Shown in pieces: positions 1-5,028 of a DNA stretch of 5,028 nt. Every line of letters starts with the position of its first letter. Positions within the stretch are counted from its first letter, which is position 1. Origin of the DNA: an uncultured Collinsella sp. (GTDB taxonomy: Bacteria; Actinomycetota; Coriobacteriia; Coriobacteriales; Coriobacteriaceae); contig CAADSP010000023.1 in NCBI GenBank assembly GCA_900751755.1, positions 1 through 5,028 on the forward strand. Reading direction: 5' to 3'. The notes under the pieces are model-generated. The model was not told the DNA's origin. It was given only the letters and a program-made list of their open reading frames with translations, and did not search any database. The position numbers and the translations under genes are program-made.

Positions 1-3000
1 GTCTGCATCCGTCATCTCCGAGCCATCCGACTCTGCATCATCGCCGGACTCGTCCATGGGAACACGAGCCTCGGCGGCACGGTCTTCCGTCTCGGCATGG
101 AGCGCCGCCGCGATTGACGAGTAGCTATACGAGTCACGCGCCGGGAACGGACAGATGCCCATGCGCACGCCCACCGCCTGGGGATACACGAGCTCAAACG
201 CATCGGGCTCGGGGTCGGCAGGACCGGGAACGGCGGCGTGGGCATCTGCACCGGCACCCTCCGGCTCCGCATCGCCACGAACAAGCCTGCCCTCGGCATC
301 CAACGAAGCGTTGGCCTCAAACGCCTGCTCGCCAAAGGTAAAGCCCGCGAGCGAAATGAGCTCGTAGTCGCCCGGCTTGGAGTTGTCGAACACCAAACGG
401 TCGCTATCGAGCTGCGGCATGTCCAGAGCGTCGGTCGGCAAAATACGGCGCAGGACATCGTAGGTCAGATCGGTCTCGACATCGAAGGTCGGCGCCGTCA
501 CCTTGCCGCGGCTCACGCCGGCATCCATCGCCAGAATGACCAGCTCACGCGCTCGCGTCATGGCGACATAGAGCAGACGAGCCCGCTCCTCGAGCGAAAG
601 CTGCAGGTCGTCGTTGCGCAGGCGAGCAAATGCCTCGGCGGGAGAACCCGTCGCACAGACGTCCTCCATGAGCTCCGGCGGCAACCACAGTGACGTGCCC
701 TTGCCCTTAAACGCGTGTTCAAACTGCTTTTTGACGTCATCGCCCTTCACGAAGGTACCGTCGGCAAGCTTAACGCCGTCGAAGCGCGCCGGCAGTGCCA
801 CGACCTGCGCTCCGCCCTCGACGCGACCCATCTGTGCCGCACCCGAGGACTTACGCACGCCAAAGCACTCGGCGACCGCCACGACCGGATATTCCAGACC
901 CTTGGATGCATGCACGGTCATGATACGCACCGCGCCGTCGCCCTCCTCGTTGAGGGCACCCGGGGCCTCCTTGCCCGCCAAGAAGCGGTCGAAGGCCAGC
1001 GCGATGGAACGCGGCGAGTTGCCGAGCTCAGCCTCTGCCTCGGCCACGGCGTCGAGCGCCTTGAGCACGTTGGCGGCGATGGCCTTGCCCTCGGGGCCGC
1101 GCTGCGCCAGGCGCACGAACCAGCCGGAGGCATTGACCGCGTCGCGCGCGATGGCGGCGAACGAATCACGCCCCACGCGACGCAGTGCGTAGCGCAGCAC
1201 CTCGCGGGCACGCGTCACAAGCGGCAAGCCCTGCAAGCCCGGCACATCGGAATCGCTCATGATGCCCATGTCGATATTCCGGCGCGAGGTCTCCCCCGTC
1301 TCGCCATCGAGCTTGGTCGCCAGCGCCAGGAACTCCTGGGCGCCGAGCGCAAACATCGGCGAGGCGAGCAGCGGCATAAGGCCCTGCGCCGTATCGGCCG
1401 GATTGGCGAGCGCACAAACCAGGGCGCGCACCGTCTGCACCTCGGCTGCTTGGGCAAAAACCGAGCCGCCCGCGATGACGCAGTCGAGCCCCTGATCGCG
1501 GAAGGCCTGGGCGTAGACGTCGGCGTTGGTCATGCGGCCCAGCAGCAGTACCATGCCGCCCTGGGGCTGGCCCGCTTTGACGAGCGCTTGGAACCGCTCC
1601 GCAATCGCACGAGCTTTCGCCTGCGTTCGCTCCTGGGTGCTGCCACCGGCAACGAACAGCGCCTGGCGGCGCGAAGCCTTCGCCTTGAGCTTGTCCTCGT
1701 GTTTGTCGCTCGGTTCAAGATCCAAGAACCCCTGCATCAAACCACCGGTGTTGCCGTCAAAGACGCGTGCTACGTAGCGCAGCACCTCGTCGTGGCTGCG
1801 GAAGTTGCGCACGAGTTTGACGAGCTCGCCAGCGGGGGCATCGGATGCGACAGCCGTCTCGGGCGCAGCAGAGGAGCCCACCTTGCGCTCCTGGCGGCGA
1901 AACACCTCGACCTCGGCGCCACGGAAGCGATAGATGGACTGCTGTGCATCGCCTACGGTGCACAGCGCGCGCTCCCCCGCACCCGTCAGGTAGCGTATCA
2001 GATCGACCTGCATCTGGTCGGTATCCTGAAACTCATCGATCATGACCATCTTAAAGCGGCCCTCGTACGCAGCACGGATGGCAGGGTAATCGCGCAACGC
2101 CTCGTAAGCCATACGCAGCAGGTCGTTATTATCGAGAGCGGACTGGGCAGCCTTCAGCGCGCGATACTCAGCCTCCACGGAACGGGCCAGGCCCACCAGC
2201 GCATCGAGCGCCGGGCCACCGCAGGCAAGCACGATATTGATAAACGCATCGGCGGCCTCGGCCTTGAGCAGCTCGACCTGCTCCTTAGGGAATGCCTTGC
2301 TCGCGCGCGGCATGGTGCACGACATCATGAGTCGCGCTGCATCGGCCATGGTCTTGCCGCTCGCCTCGAACGCGTCAATGGCGTCGAGTGCCATCTGCGC
2401 CTTCTCGGTCGCGGCCTTGCTTGCGCCCAGCGCCGCGCGATAGGCATCGGCGAGTGCCGAGGTATCGGCCTGGCCGCGCGCCACGCACACGTCGTCCATA
2501 CCGCCCGGCAACTGGCTCGACAGCTCCAGCAGGTCGCGCACCAGGCCCTTGATGGTCGTGCCGGTGCCAAAGGAACCGCCCTCGCCCGCCATGGGATACC
2601 AGGCATAGAGGGCCTTGAGCGATGCCGCGAGCTCGGGGGCGGCATCGGGCGCCGTCGCGCGGGCCAGCACATGCTCAACAGCCTGGTCCATAAGCTCGTC
2701 GGTATCGGTGAGCACCGTGAACTCGGGGTCGATGCCCAGCTCCAGCGCATGCGCGCGCAGGATACGCGAGCACATGCCGTGAATGGTCGAAATCCACGCG
2801 TCGTCGACGGTCAGTGCTTCCTCGTCCATGCCCTCGTCGATAAGCGCACGGCGCACGCGGTCGCGAATCTCGGCCGCGGCATCTTTGGTAAAGGTAATAG
2901 CGAGCACCTGATCCAGATGTTCAACGAACGGACCGGATTCGGGCGAGAGCGCGTAGACGATGCGGCGCGTAAGGGTAAAGGTCTTGCCCGAACCGGCGCC

Positions 3001-3075
3001 CGCCGAGACAAATAGCGGACGGTCGAGCGTTTTGACAATCTGCAGCTGTTGCGGCATCAAAGTCGAAAGATCCAT
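1..3075 (-). CDS. addA: AddA-like UvrD-family helicase/nuclease subunit (3' end off window)
   Basis: Motor subunit of an AddAB-type helicase-nuclease that resects double-strand breaks for RecA-dependent repair in the cytoplasm. The frame is open from ATG 3075 to base 1 (1025 residues, no stop). SF1A motifs in order: Walker A SAGAGSGKT (24-32), Ia AITFTKDAAAEI (59-70), Ib STIHG (96-100), II IDEFQDTD (346-353), III VGDAQQSIYRFRGA (374-387), IV VRNFRSHDE (422-430), V TVHASKGLEYPVV (720-732), VI RARLLYVAMTRARE (831-844). All key ATPase residues are present. After motif VI come an Ala/Pro/acidic linker and a YSYSSI segment (983-988), which resembles the start of a RecB-type nuclease domain; its catalytic residues would lie off the left edge. 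AddA is usually about 1150-1250 residues, so roughly 100-250 are missing. The start is supported by an upstream AAGGAGGG and by the Walker A motif beginning near residue 24. Motif III has Q378 where Firmicutes AddA usually has Lys, so a more general RecB-like name is possible. UvrD/PcrA is unlikely given the size and the partner gene. Confidence 0.9.
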   Translation of the reverse strand, partial: MDLSTLMPQQLQIVKTLDRPLFVSAGAGSGKTFTLTRRIVYALSPESGPFVEHLDQVLAITFTKDAAAEIRDRVRRALIDEGMDEEALTVDDAWISTIHGMCSRILRAHALELGIDPEFTVLTDTDELMDQAVEHVLARATAPDAAPELAASLKALYAWYPMAGEGGSFGTGTTIKGLVRDLLELSSQLPGGMDDVCVARGQADTSALADAYRAALGASKAATEKAQMALDAIDAFEASGKTMADAARLMMSCTMPRASKAFPKEQVELLKAEAADAFINIVLACGGPALDALVGLARSVEAEYRALKAAQSALDNNDLLRMAYEALRDYPAIRAAYEGRFKMVMIDEFQDTDQMQVDLIRYLTGAGERALCTVGDAQQSIYRFRGAEVEVFRRQERKVGSSAAPETAVASDAPAGELVKLVRNFRSHDEVLRYVARVFDGNTGGLMQGFLDLEPSDKHEDKLKAKASRRQALFVAGGSTQERTQAKARAIAERFQALVKAGQPQGGMVLLLGRMTNADVYAQAFRDQGLDCVIAGGSVFAQAAEVQTVRALVCALANPADTAQGLMPLLASPMFALGAQEFLALATKLDGETGETSRRNIDMGIMSDSDVPGLQGLPLVTRAREVLRYALRRVGRDSFAAIARDAVNASGWFVRLAQRGPEGKAIAANVLKALDAVAEAEAELGNSPRSIALAFDRFLAGKEAPGALNEEGDGAVRIMTVHASKGLEYPVVAVAECFGVRKSSGAAQMGRVEGGAQVVALPARFDGVKLADGTFVKGDDVKKQFEHAFKGKGTSLWLPPELMEDVCATGSPAEAFARLRNDDLQLSLEERARLLYVAMTRARELVILAMDAGVSRGKVTAPTFDVETDLTYDVLRRILPTDALDMPQLDSDRLVFDNSKPGDYELISLAGFTFGEQAFEANASLDAEGRLVRGDAEPEGAGADAHAAVPGPADPEPDAFELVYPQAVGVRMGICPFPARDSYSYSSIAAALHAETEDRAAEARVPMDESGDDAESDGSEMTDAD
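544..3051 (-). other. SF1A helicase motor region of the AddA-like subunit (Q motif region to motif VI)
   Basis: The motor spans the Gln-containing segment MPQQLQIV (residues 7-14) to the end of motif VI (residue 844). About 245 residues separate motif Ib from motif II, and about 290 separate motif IV from motif V. These long 1B and 2B inserts are typical of AddA/RecB-size motors rather than compact UvrD or PcrA. The nucleotide-contacting residues K31, D347, E348, Q379, R385 and R841 are all present by position within their motifs. One Ala/Ser/Pro-rich insert (SSAAPETAVASDAPAGE, 401-417) lies between motifs III and IV and is probably a surface loop. Confidence 0.85.
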
Positions 3076-3078
3076 GGT

Positions 3079-5028
3079 CTACACGTCCCTCCTTACAAAC
3101 GTTCCTTGGTGGTTATACGAACAGCGCGCATGCGCGGCTTGCGCCGATGTCGGGTCGACAGCGGCGACGTCACCTGCCTCGAGCTCGCGCAGGCGCTCGG
3201 CAATGCCGGTCTCCACGCGGTCGAGCAGGGCATCGAAGTCCATGCTGCCGCCCTCGCCCGGGAAGCCCTTCTTGAGGCCCGGAATGCGACCGTCACCACG
3301 CTCTTCCTCGAGCAACTCGGCACTCGCCGCGCCGCGCAGCGCGGGCTTGCCGCCCTTGGTCGAGAAATAGAGCGCAGCACGGGTATCTAGGCCCAGCGCC
3401 CGACGCATGGCCTGCGCGTAGATGAGTGTCTGGGTATGGGGTGGCAGCCAGCGCGGGTCGTCGATGGGCGCCGTGCCCGATTCCTCGTCGCGCACCGTAG
3501 GGTCGGCGAGCTTAAACTCCTCAACGCCCGTGCGATGCTTGTAGTCGATTACCACGGCGCGATTCTCGGCATCCACATCTACGCGGTCGATGCGCCCGCC
3601 GAGCGGCCAACCGGCATACTCAACGTTAAGATCGTTAAAGGCAAACTCCAGGTAGCGCGGAGCAAAAGGAGTCAGCGCCTCGGACTCGTAGGCAAGGACG
3701 CCCTCCAGCTGCGGCAAGATCTCGGCCACCTGACGCTCCTCCACCGGGGAGAGCGGCACCAGCGGGCCCTCGTTGCCACGCTTGCCCGCATGCTCGGCCA
3801 AGGTATCGGTAAAGACCTCGCGCAGCAGCTCCTGTGCGCGCGGCAGATTCTCGGGCGTCACGCGCTCCATGCCCTTCTGCGGAAGACACGCATGCAAGTG
3901 CTCCAGCACGTCGTGGACAAAGTTGCCCTTCTCCATGTTGCCAAAGCCCGCGTCGATCGACTGGGGCTTGACGCGATACGAGACGAACCAGCACAGCGGG
4001 CAGGTGGAATAGGCCTCGATCTGCGAGGCGGACGTCAGACGCGGCACAAGCGGCGCGTCCTCACCCTCGCCATCGCGACGGCACAGGACCAAATACGGAA
4101 TGGCTTCATCGCTCAGATGCTGAGGAGCTTCGCAGGTCACGCGCTCGCGCCTAAGACCTTCACCTGCCGCGGGATCAAAGTCGGCGATGATATCGCCCTC
4201 GCCCACGCGCATGGGCTTGGCAGCGACAGCGGCCTCGGCATGTGCCCACAGCTCGGTCCATACGGCTGCCGGGTAGCACTCGCGTGCCTGGCGATCGTGC
4301 GTCACACGGGCGAGCGCGACCGGACCGCTCGCCGCCTGCATCGCACGGCCAAAGCGCACGCGCAGCAGGGCAGCGGGCTCCAAAGACACGCCGTCGCGGC
4401 GCAGCTCGGCTGTCAACGTGGCAAGCGGGCCCTCTTCGTGCGAAAGCGGATAGCTGTCCAGGTCGACATCGGCAAACAGCACGGCATCGTAGCTGCCAGG
4501 GCGAAGAACCGACACATCGGCAAGCGACGCGAAGCGCACTTGTGCTCGTGGTGTGCGATCGACCTCGTAGGTCTCGTAATCGTAGGCGGTACTGCGCTTG
4601 TCCACCTTGGTTCGAACGCCGTCGAGAACCGGCACGGTCGCGGCCTGCGACACGTCGAGCGCGCGAGCATCGTTCATAAGGATGTCGATGGCATGGCGCA
4701 GCAAAGCCGTCTCTGCCTGGCGACGGGCCTGGCCGTCAAGGCCGCCTAGAGCGCGATCGGGCAACGCCTCGGCAACGGCAAGCATGGCCTTAAGCGCCGT
4801 CACGGGCTTGTCACGCCACAGCGCCTGGAACACGTCCGAGACCACACACGGTACGTTCTTAAACCAGTTATCGTCGCTCGTCGCCTTGCGCGCGCCCCTC
4901 ACCTGGCCCTGAACGCTCTGCAGCAGGCTCTTGACGCCCGCGGTAGTCTTGCTGCGCGAGAGACGCATATTCTTATCGAAGGTACGGGCATTGACGGCAT
5001 CAGCGCCCGAAAGCGGACTGTAGATCCA
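3079..5028 (-). CDS. addB: AddB-like PD-(D/E)XK nuclease subunit (5' end off window)
   Basis: Second subunit of the AddAB-type complex; in known AddAB it scans for Chi and cuts one DNA strand. The frame is open from the right edge to TAG 3081-3079 (649 residues). The ATG at 4968 is internal: 20 in-frame codons precede it without a stop, so the true start is off the window. AddB proteins are usually 1100-1170 residues, so about 450-500 are missing. Counting the first visible residue as 1, residues 164-201 (VRFASLADVSVLRPGSYDAV onward) resemble the inactivated helicase core of AddB, with no active motif V or VI. That argues against an AdnA/AdnB-type motor. The nuclease domain starts at SASQIEAYSTCP (333-344). 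It has GNFVH (G368, H372), GGRIDRVD (D481), VVIDYKH (D495, K497) and HTQTLIY (Q533, Y537), the complete RecB-nuclease signature, so catalysis should be intact. The usual C-terminal CxxCxxxxxC of the AddB iron-sulfur site reads HARCSYNHQG (633-642), with one cysteine. It lies 3 bp upstream of the helicase gene. Confidence 0.88.
   Translation of the reverse strand, partial: WIYSPLSGADAVNARTFDKNMRLSRSKTTAGVKSLLQSVQGQVRGARKATSDDNWFKNVPCVVSDVFQALWRDKPVTALKAMLAVAEALPDRALGGLDGQARRQAETALLRHAIDILMNDARALDVSQAATVPVLDGVRTKVDKRSTAYDYETYEVDRTPRAQVRFASLADVSVLRPGSYDAVLFADVDLDSYPLSHEEGPLATLTAELRRDGVSLEPAALLRVRFGRAMQAASGPVALARVTHDRQARECYPAAVWTELWAHAEAAVAAKPMRVGEGDIIADFDPAAGEGLRRERVTCEAPQHLSDEAIPYLVLCRRDGEGEDAPLVPRLTSASQIEAYSTCPLCWFVSYRVKPQSIDAGFGNMEKGNFVHDVLEHLHACLPQKGMERVTPENLPRAQELLREVFTDTLAEHAGKRGNEGPLVPLSPVEERQVAEILPQLEGVLAYESEALTPFAPRYLEFAFNDLNVEYAGWPLGGRIDRVDVDAENRAVVIDYKHRTGVEEFKLADPTVRDEESGTAPIDDPRWLPPHTQTLIYAQAMRRALGLDTRAALYFSTKGGKPALRGAASAELLEEERGDGRIPGLKKGFPGEGGSMDFDALLDRVETGIAERLRELEAGDVAAVDPTSAQAAHARCSYNHQGTFVRRDV
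3082..4032 (-). other. PD-(D/E)XK (RecB-type) nuclease domain of the AddB-like subunit
   Basis: This is the C-terminal domain of the upstream gene. It begins at SASQIEAYSTCP, the conserved opening helix that carries the first iron-sulfur cysteine in AddB proteins. The metal-binding and catalytic positions are readable in order: His in GNFVH (codon 3915-3913), Asp in GGRIDRVD (3588-3586), Asp and Lys in IDYK (3546-3544 and 3540-3538), then Gln and Tyr in TQTLIY (3432-3430 and 3420-3418). All are the expected residues, so this is inferred to be an active nuclease rather than a structural relic. The stretch between the GxxxH helix and the Asp strands (about 100 residues) is rich in Glu, Leu and Arg and is ordinary for the family. 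Confidence 0.85.
3087..3094 (-). promoter_or_regulatory. Ribosome binding site of the helicase gene, inside the end of the nuclease gene
   Basis: On the minus strand AAGGAGGG lies 11 bases before ATG 3075 (12 from the AGGAGG core). This is a near-perfect Shine-Dalgarno with slightly long spacing. It overlaps the last codons of the nuclease gene, where it forces tandem AGG-AGG arginine codons (3093-3088) just before GAC GTG TAG. The match supports ATG 3075 over the in-frame ATG at 3057. It also implies that helicase translation is coupled to translation of the upstream gene. Confidence 0.8.

Noticed and set aside
715..3015. 766-codon plus-strand open frame
   Set aside because: It lies in exact antisense codon register to the helicase gene. 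It is open only because Leu TTA/CTA and Ser TCA codons are rare on the coding strand. The product is Arg/His/Ala-rich with no recognisable domain, while the minus strand shows every SF1 helicase motif.
3055..3057. In-frame ATG (Met7) as an alternative helicase start
   Set aside because: No Shine-Dalgarno lies at a suitable distance from it, whereas ATG 3075 has AAGGAGGG upstream.
3079..3081. The TAG between the two genes as a nonsense mutation splitting one fused gene
   Set aside because: A strong ribosome binding site and an ATG sit right at the junction, and AddB and AddA are normally separate polypeptides encoded in tandem. Two genes is the simpler reading.
3436..4749. 437-codon plus-strand open frame
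   Set aside because: It is codon-register antisense to the AddB-like gene, and its stop at 4747-4749 is the complement of a CTA Leu codon of that gene. The minus strand carries the nuclease signature across the same bases.
4968..4968. ATG at 4968 as the start of the nuclease gene
   Set aside because: The same frame stays open for 20 further codons to the window edge, with coding-like sequence (WIYSPLSGADAVNARTF). AddB proteins are several hundred residues longer than the visible part, so this Met is internal.
1..5028. AdnAB or RecBCD instead of AddAB
   Set aside because: The upstream partner shows no active motif V/VI in its visible helicase-like part, unlike AdnA/AdnB, and has a RecB-type nuclease domain of its own, unlike RecC. 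The AddB plus AddA arrangement fits best, although the N-terminus of the AddB-like protein cannot be seen.

Overview
The window is GC-rich and is coding from edge to edge on the minus strand. It holds two tandem genes, each cut by a window edge. They encode an AddAB-type DNA-end-processing enzyme, the functional equivalent of RecBCD/RexAB: an AddB-like nuclease subunit followed by an AddA-like UvrD-family helicase. The GC-rich codon use and the overall feel of the two proteins suggest a high-GC Gram-positive, possibly a Coriobacteriia member such as Collinsella or Olsenella. That placement is an impression from family resemblance, not a measured result.

Layout, read in the direction of transcription (right to left). 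The AddB-like gene enters from the right edge and is open to a TAG stop at 3081-3079, giving 649 visible residues. It carries the C-terminal part of an inactive helicase-like core and then a complete-looking PD-(D/E)XK nuclease domain. One codon after its stop, an ATG at 3075 opens the helicase gene. That gene runs without a stop off the left edge (1025 visible residues) and shows all the SF1A helicase motifs in order. Just before the edge is what looks like the beginning of its own C-terminal nuclease domain. The helicase ribosome binding site lies inside the last codons of the nuclease gene, so the pair is one transcriptional and translational unit. The operon promoter and terminator are outside the window.

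As a pair, the subunits would bind a double-strand break, unwind it with the AddA motor and cut the two strands with two RecB-type nucleases. The resulting 3' single-stranded tail is loaded with RecA. I found no RNA gene, mobile element, CRISPR array, repeat or non-coding stretch of any size. The long plus-strand open frames (715-3015 and 3436-4749) are antisense shadows of these genes.

I do not see a novel system here; this is a housekeeping recombinational-repair operon. The points most worth checking are the apparent loss of half the canonical iron-sulfur cluster ligands in the AddB-like subunit, the same-frame junction between the genes, and the low-complexity acidic linkers near the end of the helicase.
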